Program-made: the position numbers and the translations under genes
Assembly (NCBI RefSeq): GCF_047237965.1
Contig: NZ_JBDFLX010000002.1
Span: forward strand, 248,001 to 312,000
From: Noviherbaspirillum_A sp047237965
Lineage (GTDB): Bacteria > Pseudomonadota > Gammaproteobacteria > Burkholderiales > Burkholderiaceae_D
Direction of reading: 5' to 3'
Length of the DNA stretch: 64,000 nucleotides
Shown here: in pieces, positions 16,900-25,892 of the stretch
Position numbering within the stretch: position 1 is the first letter of the stretch
Layout: each line of letters starts with the position of its first letter
The notes under the pieces: model-generated
Databases searched by the model: none
What the model was told of the DNA's origin: nothing
Seen by the model: the letters and a program-made list of their open reading frames with translations, nothing else

Positions 16900-17527
16900 A
16901 TGGCGACAGTCTCCGCAGGCGTGCCGGAGCTAGCCGACATCCTGCTTTGGCAATGCTATATCCATTCCCGCTCGGCCGAATTGCGGCTTGCACTGATACT
17001 GCGCTACCTGCCGTACGCAAGAAAGGTCGCTGCCCACCTGCACGGCAGGCATCTGCGCTGCGAGGCCAGCGTTGAAGACTATATCCAGTGGGCTTGCGTG
17101 GGCTTGATGGAAGCCTTCGATCACTTTCAACTCAATCGTGGTGCGCAATTCACAACCTATGCGCTGCCTCGCATGCTGGGGTCCATCAGGGACGGGCTGG
17201 AGACCATCACCGGGCGATGGCAGGAATTCGCAGTGGCCCCGGAAGACATGGAAACCCTGGTATCGGCAGAAGCGGAAGGGCCGGACCAGGTCGGAGTGGA
17301 ACTCGAACGCAGGCAAATGCGCCATGCGTCTTCATGGCCTGCTCAAGCACCTGACCGCTCGTGAGGAATCGGTGCTCAGGCTGCACTACCTGCAGGGATG
17401 GAGCTTCAAGGAAATTGGACAAGACCTCGGCATCACCAAGGGACGCGTATCGCAATTGCATGGGCAGGCGCTGGAACGACTCAGGCAGTTGCTTGCCCAG
17501 GTTCCGCGCCACGATGCCTTCCTGTAA
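16900..17527 (+). pseudogene. FliA/WhiG-like sigma factor, split by a frameshift
   Basis: The ATG at 16900 follows GGAGGAACAG. The first frame encodes a sigma-70 region 2: LILRYLPYARKVAAHLHGR, then VEDYIQWACVGLMEAFDHF and GAQFTTYALPRMLGSIRD, close to the FliA pattern. It would stop at 17364 after an unrelated tail. From about 17320 the +1 frame continues the homology with region 4: HLTAREESVLRLHYLQGWSFKEIG then GITKGRVSQLHGQALERLR, to a stop at 17527. One extra base near 17310-17335 would explain this. Either the gene is inactive, the assembly has an error, or there is recoding. Region 3 appears shortened. No anti-sigma gene is adjacent. Confidence 0.8.
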
Positions 17528-17596
17528 TGCGACCGCACTGATGTTTTCGTCAGCCTGCAAAACGGTGTGATTGCCAGGGCAAAGGCGCCCTCACAT

Positions 17597-18403
17597 TCAT
17601 CTCGCGGCCACGGGGCCGGCCGACGGCAATTTGCGCTGCAGGATCCACTCTGCAATCGCATGCACGGCGGCTGGCTCATGACCCAGGTAGCCATGGGCGC
17701 TGAACGGACCGCAAGCGTCGCCGCCGGAATCCTGCTCGCCGCCAACCCAGACCACGGGATAGCTGCCGGACAGGCTGCGGGCCGTGTGCGGCGGCGTTGT
17801 CTTGCATCCATCCGCCACGTGATGCACGAACAGCAGGGGCTGGCGTATCGTGGAAAAGTCAAAGCCTGACAATCCAGGGCCTGCCCGGGATGCCTGGAAC
17901 AGGGTGGAGGTCAGCACCACGCCATCTACCTGGGCCGGCAGCGCCAGCGCGAGATGTGCCGCGGAAATCGTGCCCCGGCTGGTGCCAACCAGATAAACAT
18001 GGTTGACGCCGGTCTCCCGCTTCAGGTGCGCCAGTACTTGCGCCACTTCGTCCGCATGCGGCCCGGACATGCGTGCCTGATCGGACAGTGAGCCGATATC
18101 GGGGCTCGGGTCATACACCGCCACAGCCAGCTTTTCCTGCGCAAACAAGTGCCTGGTGCGCACCAGGAAGTTGGCGCCCGGCTGCGGAATGCCTTCTGCC
18201 AGCCTCACATTGCCTTGCCCGCCCGCGAACAGAATGACGCCGGTGTCCGGCCGCGGCGCCAGTGCGGCGTCGACCGTCAGCAGATAGCGCAGGCGGGTTC
18301 CATTCGGCTTGGCGAGGTCAATCAGTTGATCCGTGACCACCGCGTGCGCCTGGCTTGCGATCAGTCCCGTGACCAGCATCCATCTAGTGAAGATTCGTTT
18401 CAT
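17597..18403 (-). CDS. Exported alpha/beta-hydrolase
   Basis: The 268-residue protein has a signal peptide (TGLIASQAHA end, cleavage near residue 22) and an alpha/beta-hydrolase core. The nucleophile elbow is GTSRG (in VYLVGTSRGTISAAH, about residue 143). A late acid/histidine pair could come from HHVADGC and HGYLGHEP. Two cysteines (DGC and DACGPF) may pair in the periplasm. The substrate is unknown. The start overlaps the tail of the upstream pseudogene by 20 bases, suggesting that the two were once one operon. Confidence 0.8.
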   Translation of the reverse strand: MKRIFTRWMLVTGLIASQAHAVVTDQLIDLAKPNGTRLRYLLTVDAALAPRPDTGVILFAGGQGNVRLAEGIPQPGANFLVRTRHLFAQEKLAVAVYDPSPDIGSLSDQARMSGPHADEVAQVLAHLKRETGVNHVYLVGTSRGTISAAHLALALPAQVDGVVLTSTLFQASRAGPGLSGFDFSTIRQPLLFVHHVADGCKTTPPHTARSLSGSYPVVWVGGEQDSGGDACGPFSAHGYLGHEPAAVHAIAEWILQRKLPSAGPVAAR

Positions 18404-19010
18404 GCGCCTGCGCCTCGTCCGTAGTCAGCGGTTTGGAAAGATAGGCCGGAATCATGCAGCGGTAAAGCAGCGGATGCAGAAAAGGATTGGAATTCATTTC
18501 AAGCACGCGGATCGACCGATCGTCGGCGAGCATGGCGTCCACCGTATAGGTGGTGCCGGCCCGCACTTCTTCCGGTATGCCGCACCAGCTTGCACGACCG
18601 ATAGCTTGCCCATGCCTTGAAAAGCAGCTTGTCGCTGGCCATTTCCCAGCGCTTGTTGTAATAGGGTAGCTAGCCGATGAAGCGCCTGGCCCGGGCGCTG
18701 AAGTCGAGGGTGTACTGGCTAACGCCATCGACCTTTACCAGAAGCTGCGGATACAGCACCAGGTTGCGCCTAGGCGCGCGAATGAAGACGAAGAAGTTCC
18801 GCAGACTTAAAATGGCTATGTCTCCCAAAGCCTCCACGGTTTCCTGCAGCAGGATGAAATGGTCGAGCAGTTCGCCTTCCTTGATCGGCCTCGCCTAGCC
18901 GCCCATCGCGAAAAAGCCGCGCGAACGCTGGCTACCCAACGCGTCATAAATCGCTGAAACGCTGCGTAGATCGATATGTTCCAGCGCCGGCGCATCCACC
19001 ACGGGATGCA
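18384..19010 (-). pseudogene. Decayed ATP-grasp-like gene
   Basis: Reading the minus strand, homologous-looking protein runs from VVDAPALEHIDLRSVSAIY through an in-frame TAG at 18895-18897 into PIKEGELLDHFILLQETVEAL, then RAPRRNLVLYPQLLVKVDG. It continues through a second TAG near 18671 into YYNKRWEMASDKLLFKAW. A shift of frame near 18590 leads to the end VRAGTTYTVDAMLADD and VLEMNSNPFLHPLLYR. The last phrase resembles the magnesium-binding end of ATP-grasp enzymes (E-x-N-x-N). Two stops, one frameshift and a missing N-terminus mark it as dead. Its upstream edge coincides with a hairpin repeat at 19012. Confidence 0.65.
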
Positions 19011-19011
19011 G

Positions 19012-19050
19012 CAAGCGTAGCCTGGATGAGCGAAGCGAAATCCGGGATTT
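19012..19050 (+). repeat. Hairpin repeat element, copy 1
   Basis: The sequence contains GTAGCCTGGATGAGCGAAGC followed by GAAATCCGGGATT. CCTGGAT can pair with ATCCGGG around the loop GAGCGAAGCGAA. Elements of this GTAGCCTGGAT...ATCCGGG type occur scattered between genes in many proteobacteria. It directly borders the decayed gene. Confidence 0.7.
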
Positions 19051-19252
19051 AGTAAACCAAGAATTGATCGACAGGGTAACTTCGTCGCGCGTTGCTTCTT
19101 GAAATAATAGGTAGCCCAAGCTCACAGCCGTAGCAACTGCCGAATAAAACTGGTTATTCAAGCCTCGGAAATCTCTGGGCATTCATTGCTTTTCCAGGAT
19201 AGATCTTTCCCTTCTTGGCTCAACAAATACCGCTTTGAATCAAGGAAAGGTG
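19051..19252. other. Gene-less segment between the hairpin repeats
   Basis: The 200-base segment is AT-richer than its surroundings and holds no supported gene. Being bracketed by inverted copies of one repeat, it could be a small non-autonomous mobile unit. Confidence 0.4.
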
Positions 19253-19292
19253 GTCCGGGTTTCGCTCGCGCTCAACCCAGGCTACGCTTGCT
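19253..19292 (-). repeat. Hairpin repeat element, copy 2 (inverted)
   Basis: On the minus strand it reads GCAAGCGTAGCCTGGGTTGA then GCGCGAGCGAAACCCGGACC, matching copy 1 at most positions. Compensating changes keep the stem (CCTGGGT with ACCCGG). Confidence 0.7.
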
Positions 19293-19559
19293 TATTGGCT
19301 TCAGAAACACAGCTTTGGGTTAACGGAGAGTTGGCCCCGCGTCCCTTTTCTCTCATCCTGCCTACATTCAATCCAGCCGCTTGACGACCCACTGTTCCGA
19401 TATCCTCGCAAGAACCATCGATGTAAATTCGCAACAATTCCCCAAGCAAACTTTTAAATTGCCTCATGGCATTGTCAAATATTGCATCCTGGAATCATCA
19501 GTGATGCTTGCATGACATAATCTTGGTACCACCGTACGGAATGAAAAATTATCAGAAGC

Positions 19560-21551
19560 ATGACGACGCACAAAGAGCCGCCAAGCCCATCAGAAGAACA
19601 GCAGCGGCTCCATGCGCTGAGCGCCCTGCAGCTGCTCGACACCAGCGCCGATCCGCGTTTTGACCGCATTACCCGTATCGCCGCCAGGCTGTTCCAGGTG
19701 CCGATCGCCCTGGTTTCCATGCTCGATGACGAACGCCAGTGGTTCCGGTCGCGCCATGAGATGGACACCGCCACGTCTTTGCATGCGGTAGCTCTTGGCT
19801 ACCAAGCGCTGTGCAATGGCGAGGCGCTGGTGGTGCCCGATACGCTGGAAGATCCACGCTTTGCCGATCACCCCATGGTTACCGGCTCGCCCCATGTGCG
19901 CTTCTATGCCGGCTACCCGGTGCGCAGCCAGGAAGGCCACGCGCTGGGCGCCCTGTGCCTTGTCGACATCAGGCCGCGCAATGATGACGACATCGATCTC
20001 GACAGCCTGCGCCACCTGGCCGAGATGGTGGAGGAGGAGATTGGCAGGTCGGTCATTGCCGCGCGCGCGATGGCGCGCGACGAGGAACTGAACGCGGCGC
20101 TGCGCCATCTGTCCTCGCACATCCATAATTCGCCGCTGGCGGTGGTGCAGTGGGACCATGCGATGCGCACAGTGTCATGGTCGGACCGGGCAGAGGAACT
20201 GTTCGGCTGGAGTGCCGAGCGCATGCTGGGCGTGCCGCTGGGCGAGGCCGGGCTGGTGCATCCGGACGATGCGCCGGCCATGCTGGAAGGCATGCGCCAA
20301 CTGCTGCAGCGGCGCGGCCTGCGTAATGTCAGCTACGGCCGCAGCATGCACCGCGATGGCCGCATGGTGCATTGCGCCTGGCATAACTCGATCCTGTTCG
20401 CCGAGGATGGCGCGCCGATTTCCATCCTGTCGCTGATCCAGGACGTGACTGCCCAGCGCGAGGCCGAATTTGCGCTGCGCGCCAGCGAGGCGACGCTGCG
20501 CACCACCTTCGAGATGGCGCCGGTCGGCATCGCCCATATATCGCTGGAAGGCGCCTGGCTGCGCGTCAATCCACGCCTATGCAGCATCCTCGGCTACGAC
20601 GCCGACGAGCTGCAGCGCATGACCTTCCAGCAGGTGACGCATCCGGACGACCTGGCGGCCAACCTGTCGCTGCTGCGCGAGGCGATCGAAGGGCGGCGGC
20701 ATGCCTACAGCATGGAAAAGCGCTATCTGCGCAAGAACGGCGACATGGTGTGGGGCGCGATCACGGTATCGGTGAACCGGCCGCCCGACGGCAGTCCGGC
20801 TTACCTGATCACGGTGATCGAGGACATCCATGCGCGCAAGCAGGCCGAGCTGGCCTTGCAGCGGCACCAGGAAGAGCTGGAAAGCAGGGTGCAGCAGCGT
20901 ACCCGCGAACTGCAGCACAGCAATGAGGAACTGGCGCTGGAAGTGCAGCAGCGGCTGCATGCGGAAAGCGTGCTGCGGGCCAGCGAGCAAAAGCTGCAGG
21001 CCCTGGCCCGCATGGACGCGCTGACCGGCTTGCCCAACCGCCGTCACTTCGATGAGAAGCTGGACGAAGCGATCCGGCGTGCCGGCCGCACCGGGCAGAG
21101 GGTGGGCCTGATGTTCCTCGATGTCGACCACTTCAAGCGCATCAACGACACCTTGGGCCATGGCGGCGGCGACATGGTGCTGCAGGAGTTCGCACGCCGG
21201 CTCTCGGGCGCGGTGCGCGCCACCGACAGCGTGTGCCGCCTGGCCGGCGACGAATTCACCATCGTCCTGGAAAACCTCGCTGCCGCAGCCGAGGCGCGGC
21301 TGGTGGCCGGCAAGATACTGGAAGCGATGCGCCGGCCGTTCGATGTCGATGGCGTGCTGCTGCCGGTCTCGACCAGCATCGGCATCGCCTGCATGGGCGC
21401 GAATGGCCGGCAGGCGCAGCAGCTGACCAGGCGGGCGGACGAGGCGCTGTACAAGGCCAAGCAGCTCGGCCGCAACCAGGCCTGGCTGGCCGATGACGGG
21501 CAGGAGGAAGAAACCTGCCTGGCGGCCGCAATGCGGCGCGCCAGCGCTTAG
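19560..21551 (+). CDS. Diguanylate cyclase with GAF and two PAS domains
   Basis: Order in the 663-residue protein: a GAF domain at about 25-165 (RFDRITRIAARLFQVPIAL, then FYAGYPVRSQEGHALGALCLVD), PAS at about 185-300 (GWSAERMLGVPLGEAGLVHPDD), and a second PAS-PAC at about 305-425. A coiled coil follows at 428-478, then a GGDEF domain at about 485-645 with active site AGDEF near residue 562 and a feedback I-site RATD five residues before it. It should make c-di-GMP in the cytosol in response to small ligands. AGDEF is a tolerated variant of GGDEF. No membrane segment. It is transcribed alone. Confidence 0.93.
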   Translation: MTTHKEPPSPSEEQQRLHALSALQLLDTSADPRFDRITRIAARLFQVPIALVSMLDDERQWFRSRHEMDTATSLHAVALGYQALCNGEALVVPDTLEDPRFADHPMVTGSPHVRFYAGYPVRSQEGHALGALCLVDIRPRNDDDIDLDSLRHLAEMVEEEIGRSVIAARAMARDEELNAALRHLSSHIHNSPLAVVQWDHAMRTVSWSDRAEELFGWSAERMLGVPLGEAGLVHPDDAPAMLEGMRQLLQRRGLRNVSYGRSMHRDGRMVHCAWHNSILFAEDGAPISILSLIQDVTAQREAEFALRASEATLRTTFEMAPVGIAHISLEGAWLRVNPRLCSILGYDADELQRMTFQQVTHPDDLAANLSLLREAIEGRRHAYSMEKRYLRKNGDMVWGAITVSVNRPPDGSPAYLITVIEDIHARKQAELALQRHQEELESRVQQRTRELQHSNEELALEVQQRLHAESVLRASEQKLQALARMDALTGLPNRRHFDEKLDEAIRRAGRTGQRVGLMFLDVDHFKRINDTLGHGGGDMVLQEFARRLSGAVRATDSVCRLAGDEFTIVLENLAAAAEARLVAGKILEAMRRPFDVDGVLLPVSTSIGIACMGANGRQAQQLTRRADEALYKAKQLGRNQAWLADDGQEEETCLAAAMRRASA

Positions 21552-21603
21552 GTAGTAATAAGACGACGCAGACGCCTCGCCGCGAGTCCGCTACCGCATC
21601 GAC

Positions 21604-22026
21604 TCACTCCACCTGAACGCCGGCATCCTTGAGCACCGCGCCCGCGGTGCGAAAGGCTTCCAGCGCCGCCGGCGCGCCGGCATAGACGGCTGACTGCAGC
21701 AGGATTTCCTGCAGTTCGCGTGCCGACACGCCGTTGTTGAGCGCGCCGCGCACATGCACTGCCAGCTCATGCTGCTTGCCCAGGGCGGTCAGCATTGCCA
21801 CCGTGATCATGCTGCGCGACTTCGCATCCAGGCCATCGCGGCCCCAGATGGCGCCCCAGGCGGCCTCGGTCACATATTGCTGCAGCGGACGGCTGAAGGC
21901 GTCGGCATTGTCGAGCGAACGCTGGACATGGGCCTCGCCCAATACCTCTACCCGCTTGGCCAGGCCGCGCGCAAATTCGGGCGTGTTGAACTCTTCCGGA
22001 ATATTCATCGCTTGCCACTGCTCCAT
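21604..22026 (-). CDS. Carboxymuconolactone decarboxylase-family protein (PcaC-like)
   Basis: The 140-residue protein carries the PcaC pattern RVEVLGEAHVQRS, AAWGAIWGRDGLDAKSRSM, ALGKQHELAVHVRGALNNG and LLQSAVYAGAPAALEAF, with the H-x3-H-type helix seen in gamma-carboxymuconolactone decarboxylases of the beta-ketoadipate path. No other pca gene is near, so it may act on another substrate. The start may be the ATG at 22026 or the one at 22008; neither has an ideal ribosome site. Confidence 0.88.
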   Translation of the reverse strand: MEQWQAMNIPEEFNTPEFARGLAKRVEVLGEAHVQRSLDNADAFSRPLQQYVTEAAWGAIWGRDGLDAKSRSMITVAMLTALGKQHELAVHVRGALNNGVSARELQEILLQSAVYAGAPAALEAFRTAGAVLKDAGVQVE

Positions 22027-22208
22027 CGTTATCGGTTCGGGATCGCGCGCATGTTACCGCATGTCCATCAATGCATCACCGCATGAAGGCGGCGGTTCCG
22101 GTTAATCGGATGATCTTTGCGTTCGCGCTAAGGGACTGCACGCTGGCAGGAACCATCCCGACCATGGGCTTTCTGATTAATTCGTTAATTCATTGTCAGG
22201 AGAACATC

Positions 22209-22844
22209 ATGGCATTCGGTTCCGATTTCGGACGCATTCTGGACCAGTACAGCGATGCCTCCGCTCAGCAATCCCCGCCGCAACAGGTCGAACAAGACTT
22301 CGATGAAGTGACACGGCAGGCTGACCCGGAGATGCTGGAACACGGCTTCAACCAGGCCTTTCGCTCCGAACAGACGCCACCCTTCGGCAACATGATGGGG
22401 CAACTGTTCGGGCAGGCCGATTCGGGGCAGCGTGCCGGCATGCTGAATCAGCTGATCGGCGCGCTCGGTCCGGCAGTGCTGGGGTCGATGCTCGGCGGCC
22501 GCGGCGGCATGGGCAACATGGGCAACATGGGCAACATGGGTAATGCAGGCGGCATGGGTGCCGGCGGCTTGGGCGGCCTCGGTGGCCTTGGCGGTCTGCT
22601 CGGCGGCCTCCTGGGTGGTGGCGGCATGAGCCAGGGCGGCACGCCACCGCAGCTCACGCCGCAGGATGCCGAGAAGCTGAGCCCAGAGGAAGTGCAGGAA
22701 CTAGCCAACCGCGCCGAGCAGGAGCATCCCGGCATCATCGATCAGATGAGCCGCTACTATGCGCAGAATCCCCAGCTGTTCAAGGCCCTGGGCGGCGCTG
22801 CGCTGGCGATCGCGCTGGGCCAGATCGCCCAGCGTAGACGCTGA
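22209..22844 (+). CDS. Glycine-rich protein of unknown function (211 residues)
   Basis: The ATG at 22209 follows AGGAG. Residues 1-95 are polar and helical (FGSDFGRILDQYSDASAQQ). Residues 97-140 are a run of short glycine repeats (GNM x4, then GGLG and LLGG units), and 150-205 are helical, ending in a hydrophobic segment ALGGAALAIALGQIAQRRR. A glycine-zipper-like membrane association is likely. The pattern resembles DUF937-like small proteins, but I cannot confirm a family. The stress protein gene follows 113 bases downstream on the same strand. Confidence 0.7.
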   Translation: MAFGSDFGRILDQYSDASAQQSPPQQVEQDFDEVTRQADPEMLEHGFNQAFRSEQTPPFGNMMGQLFGQADSGQRAGMLNQLIGALGPAVLGSMLGGRGGMGNMGNMGNMGNAGGMGAGGLGGLGGLGGLLGGLLGGGGMSQGGTPPQLTPQDAEKLSPEEVQELANRAEQEHPGIIDQMSRYYAQNPQLFKALGGAALAIALGQIAQRRR

Positions 22845-22957
22845 CGGCAGCGGCCGGCGCAGCCGGCCGTCTGACCTCATCCATCCCCTATTCCTCATCC
22901 CTAATGCCGGGACCATGCCGCATGCGGCGGTCACGGCCAACGACAAAGGAGCATGAC

Positions 22958-24175
22958 ATGGTTACCAAGACCACCAGCAACAAGCAGACCCCGCTCGTCA
23001 CCGGCCTCTTCCCGGATCGCGACAGCGCCGAGCGCGCCTATCAGGACCTGTCCACCCGCGGCTATGGCCACGACGACGTCAACCTGGTGATGAGCGATGA
23101 AACCCGCAAGCGTTATTTCTCCGGCGACGAGTCGGTCAAGACCGACCTGCATACCAAGGCGGCTGAAGGCGCCGGCATCGGCGCCGGCATCGGCGGCACG
23201 CTGGGCGCCATTGCCGCTGCCATTGCCGCGGTCGGCACCTCGATCGCATTGCCCGGCCTGGGCCTGGTGATTGCCGGCCCGCTGGCGGCTGCGCTGGTCG
23301 GCGCCGGCGCCGGCGGCGCGGCGGGCGGACTGCTGGGAGCCCTGATCGGCTGGGGCATTCCGGAGGAAACCGTCAAGCATTACGAACAGGGCATCAAGAA
23401 CGGCGGCATCCTGATGGGCGTCAAGCCCAAGACCGATGCAGACCGTGAACACTTCACCACGCACTGGAACGACGCGCAGCCGACCGGCGTGAGCACTGCT
23501 GCCGCCACCGGCACCGCCCGTACCGCCACCGCCACCGGTGCCGAATCTGGCACGATCCCTGTGGTGGAAGAGCATCTCGAAGTGGGCAAGCGCGCGGTGG
23601 AGACCGGCCATGTGCAGGTCAAATCGCATGTGGTGGAAACCCCGGTCAACGAGAGCGTCACGCTGCGCGAGGAACATGCGGCCATCGAGCGCCGGCCGGT
23701 CGATCGTCCGGCGTCAGAAGCCGACCTCGCCAACTTCAAGGAAGAAACGATCGAGGTGCGCGAGACCGCCGAGCAGGCAGTGGTGAACAAGACGGCGCGT
23801 GTGGTCGAAGAAGTCGTGGTCGGCAAGACCGCCACCAGCACCACGCAGGAAATCAGCGACACGGTGAGGAAAACCGTGGTCGACGTCGAACGCGACGGCA
23901 AGGCCGGCGCCACCGGTACCGCCGGCATGACGGACTTCCGCGACGACTTCAAGACCCGCTACGCCAGCACCGCCGGCGCGAAATACGAGGACTATGCGCC
24001 GGCCTACCAGTACGGCTCGACGCTGGCTGGCGACCAGCGCTACGCCAACCGCTCCTGGGACGACATTGAGACCAGCGCCCGCAGCGACTGGCAGACCCGT
24101 TACCCGGGCAGCGACTGGGAGCGCTTCAAGGCCGCGGTGCGCCATGGATGGGAGAAGGTGAGCGGCCGCCGCTAG
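22958..24175 (+). CDS. Stress-response protein with YsnF/AvaK (DUF2382) domain
   Basis: The ATG at 22958 is chosen for its AAGGAG. The 405-residue protein starts with a general-stress 17M-type domain (VTGLFPDRDSAERAYQDLS, about 12-60). A strong glycine-zipper region follows at about 68-140 (GAGIGAGIGGTLGAIAAAI, AGAGGAAGGLLGALIGWG). Then comes a DUF2382 domain at about 205-320 (IPVVEEHLEVGKRAVETG, ESVTLREEHAAIERRPVDR, EETIEVRETAEQAVV). It ends in a segment (WDDIETSARSDWQTRYPG) found in related envelope-stress proteins. Family members are induced by osmotic, heat or desiccation stress; the biochemical role is unknown. A strong terminator follows. Confidence 0.88.
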   Translation: MVTKTTSNKQTPLVTGLFPDRDSAERAYQDLSTRGYGHDDVNLVMSDETRKRYFSGDESVKTDLHTKAAEGAGIGAGIGGTLGAIAAAIAAVGTSIALPGLGLVIAGPLAAALVGAGAGGAAGGLLGALIGWGIPEETVKHYEQGIKNGGILMGVKPKTDADREHFTTHWNDAQPTGVSTAAATGTARTATATGAESGTIPVVEEHLEVGKRAVETGHVQVKSHVVETPVNESVTLREEHAAIERRPVDRPASEADLANFKEETIEVRETAEQAVVNKTARVVEEVVVGKTATSTTQEISDTVRKTVVDVERDGKAGATGTAGMTDFRDDFKTRYASTAGAKYEDYAPAYQYGSTLAGDQRYANRSWDDIETSARSDWQTRYPGSDWERFKAAVRHGWEKVSGRR

Positions 24176-24197
24176 GCGCCGCAAGGCAGCAAACCAG

Positions 24198-24228
24198 AGC
24201 CCGTGCGGATCGCCGCACGGGCTTTTTT
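24198..24228 (+). terminator. Intrinsic terminator of the stress-protein gene
   Basis: An 11-bp stem (AGCCCGTGCGG with CCGCACGGGCT) with a 4-base loop is followed by six thymidines. Confidence 0.95.
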
Positions 24229-24564
24229 ATGGTCATCGCGCAGCGCGGTGAACCGTCCGCAGATGCAATGAGCGGTTCGGCGCAATAACCCGAAGCGAAT
24301 GGCGCCGATGGCTAATCAGGGTAGGCACCGAACGCGATGGCCCCGGTTGGCCAGCGAGACCACACTGCCGTTCCGGGAAAGGATCCTTGAAAGCAGCGCC
24401 TGCGTTGGCATTTCCAGTGGACGGCGCCTTGGCTTCGGTACATGGCGCGGCATCGGTAATGCCTTGCGCTGATCGGTGAGTTGGTGGAATGCCCTTCGGG
24501 ATAATTTCACCCGACTTTGCGCCAGCGAGGCCAGCTGATCCGCTTGGCTATTGTCGTTACGGGC
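24229..24564. other. Gene-less stretch
   Basis: No supported gene. A 64-codon minus-strand frame (24316-24510) is basic and without a ribosome site; it was not accepted. Confidence 0.45.
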
Positions 24565-25110
24565 TCAACGGCCGGCCGCGCCTTCGCCCGCCTTGACGCT
24601 GCCGTCCGGCTGCGGCACTTCGATCGGCTTGACTACCACCGGCGCCACGCCGTCTTCCTTCATGTCCAGCTTGTCCGCCACGCTGGGCGTGACGTCGACG
24701 ATCCGGTCCTTCACATACGGGCCGCGGTCGCGGATTTCCACTACCGCCTTCTTGCCGCTTTCCAGGTTCACGATTTCCGCCTTGGTGCCCAGCGGCAGTG
24801 TCTTGCTCGCGGCCACATTGGCATTCGGATTCATCCGTGTGCCGTCCGCCATCTTCCGGCCGTGAAACTTGCGGGCGTAATACGACGCCTTGCCCCGGCG
24901 CGCCTTGCCTGACAGGTCCAGCCCCGCCTTGCCGGACTTTGCCGTCTTGGCCTTCTTGCCGGCCTTGGCCGTCTTTGCTGCCTTTGAACGCGCGGCATGG
25001 CCGCTGTCGGCCCTGTCGTTGCCGGGTGGCGTGGCGGCCGAGGCGGCCATGCCGATGCAGCAGGCGACGAGGCATGCCGCCAGCTGGCGGCACTTGCGTG
25101 AAATGATCAT
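24565..25110 (-). CDS. RlpA-like double-psi beta-barrel protein (septal ring lytic transglycosylase family)
   Basis: The start is set at the ATG at 25110, which gives a signal peptide (MIISRKCRQLAACLVACCIG, cut after AASA). A Lys/Ala-rich linker follows (about 35-75), then the RlpA barrel at about 80-165 with GKASYYARKFHGRKMADG, ASKTLPLGTKAEIVNL and the catalytic-region RDRGPYVKDRIVDVTPS. RlpA proteins cleave peptidoglycan strands lacking peptides, or bind them. This one lacks the C-terminal SPOR domain of full-length RlpA. The frame is open further upstream, but that part lacks signal-peptide character. Confidence 0.88.
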   Translation of the reverse strand: MIISRKCRQLAACLVACCIGMAASAATPPGNDRADSGHAARSKAAKTAKAGKKAKTAKSGKAGLDLSGKARRGKASYYARKFHGRKMADGTRMNPNANVAASKTLPLGTKAEIVNLESGKKAVVEIRDRGPYVKDRIVDVTPSVADKLDMKEDGVAPVVVKPIEVPQPDGSVKAGEGAAGR

Positions 25111-25309
25111 GTCCGGTCCGTTGCAGAGAGTAGGGGATAGCCCGGGCGCGCCACATGCTGCACGACATCGGGCTTTGTTGTTTCGATGGCAGCATGCCGG
25201 CAAAGTTCGCCCGTCGCACCTGTCGGGTTTGCGCGCATCGCAGCCCGACCGTATGGCACAGGCGGCTGCGTTATGATGGCGCCCCCTGCATCCCCGAAAA
25301 AGCCATGCC

Positions 25310-25876
25310 ATGTCCATCAAAATGAAGGAAAACTCCCTGTTCGCCATCCTGCTGCGTTCGCGCTGGTGGATCAGCTTTCTGGTGGCGGCCGCCGTTGGCC
25401 TGCTGGCGGTGGCGCTGATGCCGTCGCCCTACAAGCCGCTGGCGGCCTTTTCCGGCGCGCCGTTCTTCGTCATCGGCTGCATGGCCGCCTGGCGGCAGTT
25501 CAAGGCGCCGGCCCCGGCCGCGGTGGCGCGCACCCTGGAGCGCGCCACGGCAATGTCGTCGCGCGACTTCCTGCAGGCGGTCGAGGAGGGACTGCGCCGC
25601 CGTGGCTACACCGTGACGCCCTACGCCGGTCCCGGCGCCGACCTGCGCGCCGAAAAGAACGAGCAGGTGCTGCTCCTGGCCTGCCGGCGCTGGAAGGCGG
25701 CCCGGCATGGCGCCGACGCATTGCGCGACCTGGAGGCGGCCATGCGCGCCGCCAAGGCCGGCAGCGGCGCCTATCTTGCGCTTGGCGAACTGACCGAGCA
25801 GGCGCGCCGCCAGGCCGCCGACGGCGGCATCGATGTGATACGGGATGCGCGCCTGGCCGAGCTGCTGGGGTTCTGA
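25310..25876 (+). CDS. Membrane-anchored restriction-endonuclease-like protein
   Basis: The 188-residue product has two hydrophobic helices near residues 22-42 and 46-62. A soluble domain follows with MSSRDFLQAVEEGLRRRGY, VTPYAGPGADLRAEKNEQVLLLACRRWKA and AYLALGELTEQARRQAADGG. The layout (F-E-x-x-V/L-helix, then D-L-x-x-x-K and a conserved basic residue) resembles the Mrr_cat/PD-(D/E)XK fold of membrane-linked REase-like proteins. In the usual catalytic D-x-n-(E/Q)-x-K the last lysine appears as R in LACRR, so nuclease activity is doubtful. Confidence 0.6.
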   Translation: MSIKMKENSLFAILLRSRWWISFLVAAAVGLLAVALMPSPYKPLAAFSGAPFFVIGCMAAWRQFKAPAPAAVARTLERATAMSSRDFLQAVEEGLRRRGYTVTPYAGPGADLRAEKNEQVLLLACRRWKAARHGADALRDLEAAMRAAKAGSGAYLALGELTEQARRQAADGGIDVIRDARLAELLGF

Positions 25877-25892
25877 GCGGTCCGGCATTGCC

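Noticed and set aside
19282..19467. A 61-codon minus-strand frame next to the hairpin repeat
   Set aside because: It runs through the repeat and AT-rich filler, with no start signal or domain.
24316..24510. A 64-codon minus-strand frame
   Set aside because: Very basic product, no ribosome site, and no partner.
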